Assembly: GCA_965200095.1 (NCBI GenBank)
Contig: OZ241350.1
Span: 2,604,001-2,668,000, forward strand
Direction of reading: 5' to 3'
DNA length: 64,000 bases
Source: JANQOH01 sp965200095
Lineage (GTDB): Bacteria > Pseudomonadota > Alphaproteobacteria > UBA7887
Part shown: positions 55,757-63,907 of the stretch, piece by piece
Layout: every line of letters begins with the position of its first letter
Position numbering within the stretch: position 1 is the first letter of the stretch
Program-made: the position numbers and the translations under genes
The notes under the pieces: model-generated
Told to the model about the DNA's origin: nothing
Seen by the model: only the letters and a program-made list of their open reading frames with translations
Database searches by the model: none

Positions 55757-56817
55757 GCGCCGAAGCGCTCGCCGCGATCGGGCGCGAGATCGCCGCCGGG
55801 CAGAGGAGCTGGCGCGAGATCGCCGAGGCGCACGGCTGTTCCCCGGCGGAGGTTGCGCGCATCGCCGCCGGGCGCAGCCCGGCCGCGGCGCCCCCGATGG
55901 ACGGCGAAGACGACGCGGGACGCGACGAATCCTGGGTCGACGCCGAGCTCGAGGACAGTTTCGACGAAGAGCTCGAAATGGAGATCGACGATGAGCGCGT
56001 CGCCCGGCGCCTGCGCCGCATCACCGGTCTCAAGTATCGTTCGTCGCTGTCGCGGCGCGTCTATTTCCGCGAGCTCTTCCGTCTTCAGGCCGAGCTGGTG
56101 AAGCTCCAGGACTGGGTGGTCGAACACCGATACAAGCTCGTCGTGGTGTTCGAAGGCCGCGACGCCGCCGGCAAGGGCGGCGTCATCAAGCGCATCGTCC
56201 AGCGGCTGGATCCGCGCATCTGCCGGGTCGTCGCCCTGAGCGCCCCCACCGAACGCGAAAAGACCCAGTGGTATTTCCAGCGTTACGTGCCCCACCTGCC
56301 GGCGGGCGGCGAGATCGTCCTTTTCGACCGATCCTGGTACAACCGCGCCGGCGTCGAGCGCGTCATGGATTTCGCCACCCCGCGGCAGGTCGAGGAGTTC
56401 TTTCGCGATGTCCCCGAATTCGAACGCATGCTCGTGCGTTCGGGCGTCAAACTGATCAAATACTGGTTCTCGATCACCGATCAGGAACAGCAATTGCGCT
56501 TCCTCATGCGCATCCACGACCCCATGAAGCAGTGGAAATTGAGCCCCATGGACCTGCAATCGCGGGTGCGCTGGGAGGAATACACAAGGGCCAAGGAGCA
56601 GATGTTCTCGCGGACCAACATCCGGGAGGCGCCGTGGTGGATCGTCGAAGCCAACGACAAGAAGCGCGCCCGCCTCAACTGCATAAACCATCTGCTGCGC
56701 AGCGTCCCCTACGCCGAGGTCCCGCATCCGACGGTGGCGCTGCCGGACCGGGTCTTCAACCCCGACTACGAACGCGGCGTCCTCCCCACCGAGCTCTATG
56801 TCTCGCAGGTGTACTGA
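55741..56817 (+). CDS. ppk2: Polyphosphate kinase 2 (PPK2) family protein
   Basis: 358 residues from the ATG at 55741. The core from about residue 100 has Walker A VVVFEGRDAAGKGGVIKRIV, the lid region APTEREKTQWYFQRYVPHLP and Walker B VLFDRSWYNRAGVERVMDF, all typical of PPK2, which transfers phosphate between polyphosphate and nucleotides. An N-terminal extension (about 1-95) has a helix-turn-helix-like segment (SWREIAEAHGCSPAEVARIA) and an acidic stretch (EDSFDEELEMEIDDE). The 3' end overlaps the convergent ThiE-like gene by 22 bases. Confidence 0.93.
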   Translation: MSDGLSAEALAAIGREIAAGQRSWREIAEAHGCSPAEVARIAAGRSPAAAPPMDGEDDAGRDESWVDAELEDSFDEELEMEIDDERVARRLRRITGLKYRSSLSRRVYFRELFRLQAELVKLQDWVVEHRYKLVVVFEGRDAAGKGGVIKRIVQRLDPRICRVVALSAPTEREKTQWYFQRYVPHLPAGGEIVLFDRSWYNRAGVERVMDFATPRQVEEFFRDVPEFERMLVRSGVKLIKYWFSITDQEQQLRFLMRIHDPMKQWKLSPMDLQSRVRWEEYTRAKEQMFSRTNIREAPWWIVEANDKKRARLNCINHLLRSVPYAEVPHPTVALPDRVFNPDYERGVLPTELYVSQVY

Positions 56818-57416
56818 GGCGCCGGCCCGAACGCGCCGATTCCGGCGAGGCCGCAGGCGCCGGTTCCGATGAGCCGCCGCGCCCGCCGCGGGTCGATGCC
56901 CCCCAGCGCATAGACCGGAAGCGGCGCCGCCCGCGCCAGGGCGGCGAAACGCACCGGGCCGAGCGCGCGCGCCCCGGGGTGGCTCGCGGTGGGGAACACG
57001 GGCGACAGCAGCGCCGCGCAGGCCCCGGCGCGCGCCGCGCGCACCAGACCCGCGCGCCCGTGCGCCGCTGCGGTGCGCCAGCGCGGGTCGCGCACACCGC
57101 CGCGCCGCGCCTGCGCTTCCGGCATGTGCAGCCCCGCGCCGAGCGCCGCGGCGAGCCGCCGGTCCCCGCCGACCAGAAACCGCAACCGGCGACGGCGGCA
57201 CAGCGCCGCGAGGGCGCGCGCGAACGCGCAGCGGTCGGCGGCGGCGTAGTCGCGCAGCAGTACGCACGCGCCCGCCGGCAGGCGTCGCGCCGCGCCGAGC
57301 GGGTCGGCGAGCCGCGCGCGGTCGACGACGAGCACCGGCGCCGGCAGGCCCGCCCGGGCCCTCCGGCGTCGACGATTGAGAAGCCTTTCGGGCAAGGCTA
57401 GTGTCGCCGTCGCCAT
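56796..57416 (-). CDS. Thiamine phosphate synthase family (TenI/ThiE-like) protein
   Basis: 206 residues from the ATG at 57416. Barrel with RRLRFLVGGDRRLAAALGAG, GLHMPEAQ, the conserved ACAALLSPVFPTASHPGARA and phosphate-binding PLPVYALGGIDPRRARRLIG. The ThiE catalytic residues in the N-terminal part are hard to place, and very Arg/Ala-rich composition makes alignment by eye uncertain, so a TenI-like role (thiazole tautomerase or unknown) is as likely as thiamine phosphate synthesis. Divergent from yggS with only 37 bases between starts. Confidence 0.75.
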   Translation of the reverse strand: MATATLALPERLLNRRRRRARAGLPAPVLVVDRARLADPLGAARRLPAGACVLLRDYAAADRCAFARALAALCRRRRLRFLVGGDRRLAAALGAGLHMPEAQARRGGVRDPRWRTAAAHGRAGLVRAARAGACAALLSPVFPTASHPGARALGPVRFAALARAAPLPVYALGGIDPRRARRLIGTGACGLAGIGAFGPAPQYTCET

Positions 57417-57453
57417 CCCGGCTCTACCTTGTATTCCGGAACCGTTGCCCGTC

Positions 57454-58131
57454 ATGCCCCACGCCGTCGATGTCGCCGCCAATCTCGCCGCCGTGCGCGC
57501 GCGCATCGCCGCCGCCGCCCGCGACGCGGGTCGCGACCCGGCGGAGGTGAGCCTCGTCGCCGTGCCCAAGACTTTCGGCGCCGGGCGCATCCGCCCCGCG
57601 CTCGCGGCGGGCCAGCGCCTGTTCGGCGAAAACCGGGTCCAGGAGGCGGCGGACAAATGGCCGCCGCTGAAGGAGGCGACGGCGGGAGTCGAGCTGCATC
57701 TTATCGGCCCCCTGCAAACCAACAAGGCGCGCGCCGCCGTCGCTCTGTTCGATGTCATCGAGACGGTGGACCGCCCCCGGCTGGCGGCGGCGCTGGCGCG
57801 CGAATTCGACCGCCAGGGCCGCCGCCCGGCCTGTTTCGTGGAGGTCAACACCGGCGCCGAAGCGCAGAAGGCCGGCGTCCCGCCGCAACGGGCCGACGCC
57901 TTTATCGAGGCCTGCCGCGGGGAATACGGGCTGCCGGTCGCCGGGTTGATGTGCCTCCCCCCGCAAGGCGCCGACCCGGGGCCGCATTTCGACCTGTTGC
58001 GGGAGATCGCGACCCGTCACGGCCTTTCGCGCCTGAGCATGGGCATGACCGCCGATTTCGAAACGGCGATCGCTTGCGGGGCGACCCTGGTGCGCATCGG
58101 CACGGCCATTTTCGGCCCCCGCGCCGCCTGA
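57454..58131 (+). CDS. yggS: YggS family PLP-binding protein (PLPBP)
   Basis: 225 residues from the ATG at 57454. PLP-binding Lys in VSLVAVPKTFGAGRIRPAL (about residue 36), FGENRVQEAADKWPPLK, the LHLIGPLQTNKARAAVALFD signature and SMGMTADFETAIACGATLVR near the C-terminus. Normal family length. YggS homologues buffer free PLP and keep vitamin B6 and amino-acid pools balanced; no catalytic activity is established. Confidence 0.94.
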   Translation: MPHAVDVAANLAAVRARIAAAARDAGRDPAEVSLVAVPKTFGAGRIRPALAAGQRLFGENRVQEAADKWPPLKEATAGVELHLIGPLQTNKARAAVALFDVIETVDRPRLAAALAREFDRQGRRPACFVEVNTGAEAQKAGVPPQRADAFIEACRGEYGLPVAGLMCLPPQGADPGPHFDLLREIATRHGLSRLSMGMTADFETAIACGATLVRIGTAIFGPRAA

Positions 58132-58261
58132 CGGAGGACAGCGTCGCAGTCGGCGGAGATTTCGCCGCATCGCGGGTTGCGCGTTCACGGGGCGCAGGGC
58201 GCAGGATCGGCCGGAAACAATTCGACGCCGGCGCGAATCGTCGTCGAGACGCCTCGCGGAA

Positions 58262-58501
58262 TTATCCGGTCCTTTTCGTCGATCGTTCGCTCGACAGCGC
58301 TCGCAGGCCCTTCGTGAGCAGGAACGTGTGACGGGGATATGCGGGGTTCGGATCGAACTCCAGGGCTTCGTCGTCCCTGGCATGAACGAGGAGCGCCCGA
58401 ACGCCGGCGATGTCGGCGGCGAACGGGCGTTTTTCCCGAGCCGCGTCTCTGTTCGCTCCGGTCGACCGCGAGTCTGTAACGGGGGATCGCCGTCGATCCA
58501 T
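58262..58501 (-). CDS. Short hypothetical open frame, doubtful
   Basis: 79 codons in a 500-base stretch otherwise free of genes. The sequence (ADIAGVRALLVHARDDEALE, FDPNPAYPRHTFLLTKGLRA) looks protein-like in the middle but matches nothing I recognise. It could be the remnant of a larger decayed gene. The surrounding 58132-58620 has no other feature I can support. Confidence 0.25.
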   Translation of the reverse strand: MDRRRSPVTDSRSTGANRDAAREKRPFAADIAGVRALLVHARDDEALEFDPNPAYPRHTFLLTKGLRALSSERSTKRTG

Positions 58502-58628
58502 GACAGGCGACCCAAATCCGCACGCTGTTGGCGTTCCGGTTCGCCGGCGCGAAACGCTTCGGAAAGCGATCGGGCGGCCCCTTCCGCACGCGAGCGTGTG
58601 AAGAAATCAAGTGACCGAACTACTCTCC

Positions 58629-58725
58629 GAGACCTCTGCATAACCGGTTTGGCTTGCCGCAGGATCGCGTTCCCGCGTCTTTACGACGCTCCCGAACTCA
58701 CCGGCAGAGCATAACGATGCATATC
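58629..58725 (+). repeat. Interspersed repeat, family D, forward copy
   Basis: GAGACCTCTGCATAACCGG at left, then GCCGCAGGATCGCGTTCCCG, TTTACGACGCTCCCGAACTC and GCATAACGATGC at right. It is the reverse complement of 39740-39830 with few differences. A family A half palindrome follows at 58741. Confidence 0.7.
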
Positions 58726-58792
58726 GAACAATACTTCGTCATTCCCGCGAAAGAGCGTGTGAAAAAATTGAACGGGTCTACAAATACTCGTC

Positions 58793-58889
58793 ATTCCCGC
58801 GAAAGCGGGAATCCGTTGCGGCGTTTTCCGTAAGAACACCGGGCCGACATTGCGGACGGCCGCCTCCGGATTCCCGCTTTCGCGGGAAT
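58793..58889 (+). repeat. Paired-palindrome unit (family A-core-A), NIME-like
   Basis: Perfect palindromes at 58793-58812 and 58870-58889 flank a 57-bp core (GTTGCGGCGTTTTCCGTAAG, CATTGCGGACGGCCGCCTCC), nearly the same as that in 39313-39410. Confidence 0.85.
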
Positions 58890-58978
58890 GACGAGAATTT
58901 GTAGACCCGTCCGATTTCTTCACACGCTCTTTCACGAGAATTACCGAGGCAAGGGGCGGATGTTCCCAATTCCGTCAC

Positions 58979-59070
58979 GCATCGTCATACGCCGACGGCG
59001 GGTTCGGAAACGTCGTAAAACGCCGGGAACGCGATCCCGCCACAGGCGAAACGAGTTATGCAGAGGTCTC
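58979..59070 (-). repeat. Interspersed repeat, family D
   Basis: GCATCGTCATACGCCGACGG at left, CGTCGTAAAACGCCGGGAAC inside, GAGTTATGCAGAGGTCTC at right; same arrangement as 39740-39830. It lies 8 bases before the next paired-palindrome unit. Confidence 0.7.
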
Positions 59071-59078
59071 TCTCCGTC

Positions 59079-59175
59079 ATTCCCGCGAAAGCGGGAATCC
59101 GGAGGCGGCCGTCCGCTATATCGGCCCGGTTTTCCTTGTGGAAACGCCGCAACAGATTCCCGCTTTCGCGGGAAT
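59079..59175 (-). repeat. Paired-palindrome unit (family A-core-A), inverted
   Basis: Palindromes at 59079-59098 and 59156-59175 flank the same 57-bp core in reverse orientation (GGAGGCGGCCGTCCGCTATA, CCTTGTGGAAACGCCGCAAC). Opposite orientation of otherwise matching units indicates independent insertion or inversion, not tandem duplication. Confidence 0.85.
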
Positions 59176-59182
59176 GACGAAG

Positions 59183-59271
59183 TGTTGTTACGGCGTTATT
59201 TCCATGCACAGCGCCGCTTTCTTGGCGCCTCAACCGCCATAATGACAGTTTCCCGATTTCTTCACACGCTC
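59183..59271 (+). repeat. Interspersed repeat, family B, diverged copy
   Basis: TGTTGTTACGGCGTTATTTC at left, TTCTTGGCGCCTCAACCG inside and GATTTCTTCACACGCTC at right. Runs into a half palindrome (TTTCGCGGGAATGACG). Confidence 0.6.
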
Positions 59272-59290
59272 TTTCGCGGGAATGACGAAG

Positions 59291-59347
59291 TATTATTGGA
59301 GAATTATCGTCTTTCATTGGAATGATTCTTCAGCCCTTCAACCGTCA
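59291..59347 (+). repeat. Interspersed repeat, family B, left part only
   Basis: TATTATTGGAGAATTATCG and TTCTTCAGCCCTTCAACCG match the first two thirds of family B; the right third is replaced by IS630-derived sequence. It also codes, on the minus strand, for the last residues of the FadJ-like protein (EGLKNHSNERR). Confidence 0.6.
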
Positions 59348-61514
59348 TGGCGCGTGCGCTCGCGGAACGCTGCCGCATCGTGTTGCGCTGCGCCGATGGT
59401 CCGACGAACGAGGAGGTTGCGGCGGACGCCGGCGCGTCGTGAAAGCGGGCGCCGCGCGCCGCCATTTCGCGCAGCGACCCGGGCGGCGAAAAGCGCGCCC
59501 CATGCGCTTGCGCCAGGCGGTCGCAGGCCGCGACGAAGGCGTCCGCGCCCAGCGTGTCGACCAGCGAGAACGGACCGCCGGCGAATGCGGGGAAGCCCCA
59601 TCCGAGGAGGGCGCCGATGTCGCCGTCCCCCGCGCTCTCCAGCACGCCTTCGTCGAGACAGCGCGCGGCCTCGACGGACTGGACGAACAGCAGACGCCGT
59701 TTCGCCTCTTCGATTCCGGGCGGCGCGGCGGCCGGGAAATGCCCGGCAAGGCCGGGCCAGAGGCGTTTGCGCCCGCCGTCCGGGTAGTCGTAGAAGCCGC
59801 GTCCGGCCTTGCGCCCCGGCCGGCCCAGGCGCGCGACCATCGTCTCAAGCACCCCTTCGCCGGGGGGCGCCCGCCAGGCGGCGCCGAGGTCGGAGCGGGT
59901 TTGCGCCGAAACGGCGCGCATGAGTTCGAGCGAGACTTCGTCGGCGACGGCGAGCGGTCCCACCGCCATGCCGGCCATCCTGGCTGCATTCTCGATCAGC
60001 GCCGCGCCGGCGCCGTCCTCCAGCATGGCGAAGCCCTCGCGCACCCAAGCGCCGAAGACGCGGCTGGTATAGAAGCCGCGGCTGTCGTTGACGACAATGG
60101 GCGTCTTGCCGAGCCGGCGGACGAAGTCCATCGCGCGCGCCAGCGTCGCGTCCGAAGTCTCGCGTCCGCGGACGATCTCGACGAGTTTCATGCGCTCCAC
60201 CGGCGAAAAGAAGTGCAGACCGATGAAGTTCGCGGGGCGGGCGCTCGCTTCCGCGAGGCCGGTTATCGGAAGGGTCGAGGTGTTGGAGGCGAAGATGGCG
60301 TCGGCGTCGAGCGCGGCTTCGGCCCGGCGCGTGACTTCCGCCTTCGCGGCGCGGTCCTCGAACACCGCCTCGACGACGAGTTGACAGCCGGCGAGGTCGG
60401 CATGGTCCGCCGTCGCCGCGATGCGCGATGCGGCTTCGGCGCGCGCGGGCGCGGTCATACGGTCGAGGGTTCGGGCCTTGCCGCGCGCGGCGGTTTCGGC
60501 GTCGCGGTCGAGCAGCACGACATCGAGGCCGGCGCGCGCCGCGGCGCCGGCGATCCCGCCGCCCATCGCGCCGGCGCCGAGGACTCCGACCCGCGAGAAC
60601 GCGGCGCGCGGCGCGGCGGGCGGACGGCGCGCGAGGTTTTCGGCCTCCCCCATAGCGACGAACACGGTGCGGATCATGGTCCGCGCGACCGGCCCGGCGG
60701 CGGTGTGGGCGAACCAGCGCGCCTCGACCTTGAGGCCAGTGTCGATGTCCAGCTGCATGCCTTCGTAGACGCAGGACAGGATGGCCCGGACGGCCGGTTC
60801 GTTGCCGCGCGTCCGGGCGTGCGCCTTCGCGTTGGCGGCGATCAGGGCGGGGCCAGCGCGCGGGTCCCACGGGCCGCCGCCGGGGATGGCGAAGCCTCGC
60901 GCGTCCCAGGGCCGGCCCGCCTCCGGCGCGGCGGCGACCCAGCCGCGCGCGGCGTCCCGCACGCCGCCGGACGGAGTCAACGCGTCCAGCAGCCCGGCCG
61001 CCGCGGCGCGGCGCCCGTCGAGGCGCTTGCCCCCGAGCATGAGCTCCAGCGCGCCGCGGGCGCCGGTCATGCGGACGAGGCGCTGCGCGCCGCCGCCGCC
61101 GGGGGGCAGGCCGAACGCGACTTCGGGCAGGCCGAAACGCGGACGGGGATCGTCGACGGCGAAGCGACGGCCGCAGGCCAGCGCGATTTCGAACGCGCCG
61201 CCGAGAGCGTTCCCCTCGATGGCTGCGGCGAAGGGCTTGCCGCAGGTCTCCATGCGCCGCGTCAGTGCGTGAAGGCGCATCGCGGCGGCGAATACGGCGT
61301 GGGGGTCCTCCAGGTCCTCCAGCGGCGACCCGCCGGCGTCGGCGTCCGGCGCGATGACGACGACGACTCCCTTGACCGCATCGTCGCGGATCGCCGCATC
61401 CACCGCGCGGGCGAACATCGCGACGGGCGCGGGGTCGAACAGGCTCGCAGGCCGCGAGCGCAGACGCAGGACGACGGCGGCGACGCCGTCGGCGTCGATG
61501 TCGGGGCCGGCCAC
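59304..61514 (-). CDS. fadJ: FadJ-like 3-hydroxyacyl-CoA dehydrogenase/enoyl-CoA hydratase, C-terminus altered
   Basis: Bifunctional beta-oxidation enzyme of 736 residues from a GTG at 61514. N-terminal hydratase with FAAAIEGNALGGAFEIALAC and FGLPEVAFGLPPGGGGAQRL; central dehydrogenase with VGVLGAGAMGGGIAGAAARA, FASNTSTLPITGLAEASARP and NFIGLHFFSPVERMKLVEIV; C-terminal domains with GFYTSRVFGAWVREGFAM. The native end is near REMAARGARFHDAP (about 59440); the last 40 or so residues (SSFVGPSAQRNTMRQRSASA...) come from antisense IS630 and repeat sequence, so the original stop has been lost. The enzyme core is intact and probably functional. Lies 21 bases after the thiolase gene. Confidence 0.9.
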   Translation of the reverse strand: MAGPDIDADGVAAVVLRLRSRPASLFDPAPVAMFARAVDAAIRDDAVKGVVVVIAPDADAGGSPLEDLEDPHAVFAAAMRLHALTRRMETCGKPFAAAIEGNALGGAFEIALACGRRFAVDDPRPRFGLPEVAFGLPPGGGGAQRLVRMTGARGALELMLGGKRLDGRRAAAAGLLDALTPSGGVRDAARGWVAAAPEAGRPWDARGFAIPGGGPWDPRAGPALIAANAKAHARTRGNEPAVRAILSCVYEGMQLDIDTGLKVEARWFAHTAAGPVARTMIRTVFVAMGEAENLARRPPAAPRAAFSRVGVLGAGAMGGGIAGAAARAGLDVVLLDRDAETAARGKARTLDRMTAPARAEAASRIAATADHADLAGCQLVVEAVFEDRAAKAEVTRRAEAALDADAIFASNTSTLPITGLAEASARPANFIGLHFFSPVERMKLVEIVRGRETSDATLARAMDFVRRLGKTPIVVNDSRGFYTSRVFGAWVREGFAMLEDGAGAALIENAARMAGMAVGPLAVADEVSLELMRAVSAQTRSDLGAAWRAPPGEGVLETMVARLGRPGRKAGRGFYDYPDGGRKRLWPGLAGHFPAAAPPGIEEAKRRLLFVQSVEAARCLDEGVLESAGDGDIGALLGWGFPAFAGGPFSLVDTLGADAFVAACDRLAQAHGARFSPPGSLREMAARGARFHDAPASAATSSFVGPSAQRNTMRQRSASARAMTVEGLKNHSNERR
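59351..59435 (+). mobile_element. IS630 transposase 5' fragment
   Basis: On the plus strand it encodes ARALAERCRIVLRCADGPTN followed by EEVAADAGAS, close to ALAERCRIVLRCADGLTNKA of the IS630 at 30753-31924 (30905-30985); the DNA is alike over about 75 bases. No IS end or target duplication remains. On the minus strand it forms part of the FadJ-like reading frame. Confidence 0.75.
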
Positions 61515-61535
61515 GGGCGCCCGTCCCCGCCGCGG

Positions 61536-62744
61536 TCAGACGCGCTCGAGGATGGTCGCCGTGCCCATGCCGGCGCCGACGCACAGCGCGATCAGGGCGG
61601 TTCCGGCGCCGCGGCGTTCGAGTTCGTCGAGCGCGGTCCCGAGGATCATCGCGCCGGTCGCGCCGAGCGGGTGCCCCATGGCGATGGCGCCGCCATTGAC
61701 GTTGATGCGGTCATGATCGATGTCGAGCGCCTCCATGAAGCGGAGGACGACGGCGGCGAAAGCTTCGTTGAGTTCGTAGAGGTCGATGTCGCCGGAGCTC
61801 ATGCCGGCGCGGGCGAGCGCTTTCTCCGCCGCCGCCGAGGGGCCGGTGAGCATGATCGTCGGCTCGCTGCCTGTGGACGCGAAGGCGCGGATGCGCGCCC
61901 GCGGCGCAAGGCCGGCGCTCTTGCCGGCCTCGGCGCTGCCGACAAGCACAGCGGCGGCGCCGTCGACGATGCCCGACGAATTGCCGGCGTGGTGGACATG
62001 TTCGATGCGCTCGAGTTCCGGGTAGCGCTGAACCGCCACATCGTCGAAACCGCATTCCGCGCCTTGCGCGGCGAAGGACGGTTCGAGCGCCGCCAGGCTC
62101 TGCATGGTGGCGTCCGGGCGCAGATGTTCGTCGCGGTCGAGGATGGCGAGGCCGCTGCGATCGGTAACCGGAACGACGCTGCGGGAGAAACGTCCCGTGT
62201 CCCAGGCGCGGGCGGCGCGGCGCTGCGATTCGACGGCGTAGGAATCGACATCGTCGCGGCTGTAGCCGTAAAGCGTCGCCAGCAGGTCGGCGGAAACGCC
62301 CTGCGGCACGAAATATGTCCGGAAGGCGACGTCGGGGTCGCTGGCCCACGCGCCTCCGGCGGAAAACATGGGCACCCGCGACATGGATTCGACCCCGCCG
62401 CCGACGGTCATGTCGGACTGGCCGGCCATCACCTGTCCGGCGGCCATGTTCACGGCTTCGAGGCCGGAGGCGCAGAAGCGGTTGATCTGGACGCCGGCGA
62501 CGGATTCGTCGTAGCCGGCGTCGAGGGCGGCGACGCGGGCGATGTCGGCGCCCTGTTCGCCGACCGGCTCGACGACGCCGAGCACAACATCGTCGACCGC
62601 GCGGGTGTCGAGCGAATTGCGATCGCGGATGGCGGCGAGCGCGGCGCCGGCGAGACGGATCGGCGTCACTTCGTGGAGCGCGCCCGACGCCTTGCCGCGC
62701 CCCCGCGGCGTGCGCACCGCGTCGTAGACGAACGCATCGGTCAT
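61536..62744 (-). CDS. Acetyl-CoA acyltransferase (thiolase)
   Basis: 402 residues from the ATG at 62744, with GGGAGGGAG upstream and a 4-base overlap with the acyl-CoA dehydrogenase stop. Nucleophile Cys in VQINRFCASGLEAVNMAAGQ (about residue 91), His in DLYELNEAFAAVVLRF context, GGAIAMGHPLGATGAMILGT and the second Cys in LIALCVGAGMGTATILERV. Catalyses the last, thiolytic step of beta-oxidation; degradative 3-ketoacyl-CoA thiolase is the likely type given the neighbours. Confidence 0.93.
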   Translation of the reverse strand: MTDAFVYDAVRTPRGRGKASGALHEVTPIRLAGAALAAIRDRNSLDTRAVDDVVLGVVEPVGEQGADIARVAALDAGYDESVAGVQINRFCASGLEAVNMAAGQVMAGQSDMTVGGGVESMSRVPMFSAGGAWASDPDVAFRTYFVPQGVSADLLATLYGYSRDDVDSYAVESQRRAARAWDTGRFSRSVVPVTDRSGLAILDRDEHLRPDATMQSLAALEPSFAAQGAECGFDDVAVQRYPELERIEHVHHAGNSSGIVDGAAAVLVGSAEAGKSAGLAPRARIRAFASTGSEPTIMLTGPSAAAEKALARAGMSSGDIDLYELNEAFAAVVLRFMEALDIDHDRINVNGGAIAMGHPLGATGAMILGTALDELERRGAGTALIALCVGAGMGTATILERV

Positions 62745-63907
62745 CGCTGGCTCCCTCCCTCGCCCGGCGCGGCCTGAAGGCTCCGCGCGATCAGTTCCTT
62801 CATGATCTCGTTGGCGCCGCCGAAGATACGGCCGATGCGCGCGTCGGCCCAGGCCCGCGCCACGGGATACTCCCACATGTAACCGTAGCCGCCATGCAGC
62901 TGCACGCAGGCGTCGATAACGCGGCACTGCATGTCGGTGCACCACATCTTGGCCATCGCCGCGGTCGCGGGGTCGAGACCGTCGTTCAGATGCGCCTCCA
63001 GGCACCGGTCGACGAAGGCGCGTGCGACCTCTGTCTCGGTATGCGCCTCGGCGAGCGCGAAGCGGGTGTTCTGGAACTCGAAGAGCGTCTTGCCGAACGC
63101 CTCGCGCCGCTTGACGTAGTCGACGGTCCGTTCGACCGCCGCCTCGGCCGTTGCGACCGCGCCGAGGGCGATGACGAGGCGTTCCTGCGGCAACTCGTCC
63201 ATGAGATGGGCGAAGCCGCGGTTCTCCTCGCCGAGCAGGCCGGTGCGCGGCACGCGGACCGAGTCGAAGAAGAGTTCCGACGTGTCCTGCGCCTTGAGAC
63301 CCACCTTTTCGAGGTTGCGCCCGCGCGAGACTCCTTCGCGGTCGGCCTCGACGAGCACGAGGCTGACGCCGTGCGCGCCCCTGTCGGGTTCGGTTTTGGC
63401 GACGACGACGATGAGGTCGGCGGATTGGCCGTTGGTGACGAAGGTCTTGCTTCCGTCGATGACGAGGTGGTTGCCGTCGGCGCGCGCTGCGGTGGCGATC
63501 CCCTGCAAGTCGCTGCCGGCGCCGGGTTCGGTCATGGCGACGGCGCCGATCGCCGTTCCGGCGGCGAGGCGGGGCAGCCAGCAGCGTTTCTGATCTTCCG
63601 ATCCGTAGTTCAGGATGTAGGGAGCGACGATGTCGGAATGGACCGAGAAGCCGGGACCGGTGGCGCCGGCGCGCGCGAGCTCCTCGATGACGACGGCGGA
63701 GAAGCCGAAATCGCCGCCGGGGCCGCCATAGGCTTCCGGCACGCCGCAACAGAGCATCCCGGCGGCGCCCGCCTTTTCCCACAACGCGCGCGGCACGACG
63801 CCCTCGCGCTCCCATTCGGCGTGACGGGGAGCGATCTCCCGGGCGACGAAGCGGCGCACCTGTTCGCGGAACGCCTCGTGTTCGGCAGTGCGGGGTGCGG
63901 CGGCCAT
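62741..63907 (-). CDS. Acyl-CoA dehydrogenase
   Basis: 388 residues from the ATG at 63907, chosen because CGAGGAAAAC precedes it; the ATG at 63940 would add 11 residues. FAD enzyme for the first step of beta-oxidation. Seen: N-terminal helices (FREQVRRFVAREIAPRHAEW), AIGAVAMTEPGAGSDLQGIA (flavin/substrate loop), VIDGSKTFVTNGQSADLIVV and the C-terminal QLHGGYGYMWEYPVARAWAD followed by RIGRIFGGANEIMKELIAR with the catalytic-base Glu region. First gene of the cluster acyl-CoA dehydrogenase, thiolase, FadJ-like protein. Confidence 0.93.
   Translation of the reverse strand: MAAAPRTAEHEAFREQVRRFVAREIAPRHAEWEREGVVPRALWEKAGAAGMLCCGVPEAYGGPGGDFGFSAVVIEELARAGATGPGFSVHSDIVAPYILNYGSEDQKRCWLPRLAAGTAIGAVAMTEPGAGSDLQGIATAARADGNHLVIDGSKTFVTNGQSADLIVVVAKTEPDRGAHGVSLVLVEADREGVSRGRNLEKVGLKAQDTSELFFDSVRVPRTGLLGEENRGFAHLMDELPQERLVIALGAVATAEAAVERTVDYVKRREAFGKTLFEFQNTRFALAEAHTETEVARAFVDRCLEAHLNDGLDPATAAMAKMWCTDMQCRVIDACVQLHGGYGYMWEYPVARAWADARIGRIFGGANEIMKELIARSLQAAPGEGGSQR

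Noticed and set aside
58262..58501. A real conserved small gene after yggS
   Set aside because: Kept only as a low-confidence frame; neither a ribosome-binding site nor any known family could be seen.
59322..62777. 1151-codon plus-strand frame across the beta-oxidation genes
   Set aside because: Antisense shadow of the FadJ-like and thiolase genes; no domain seen.
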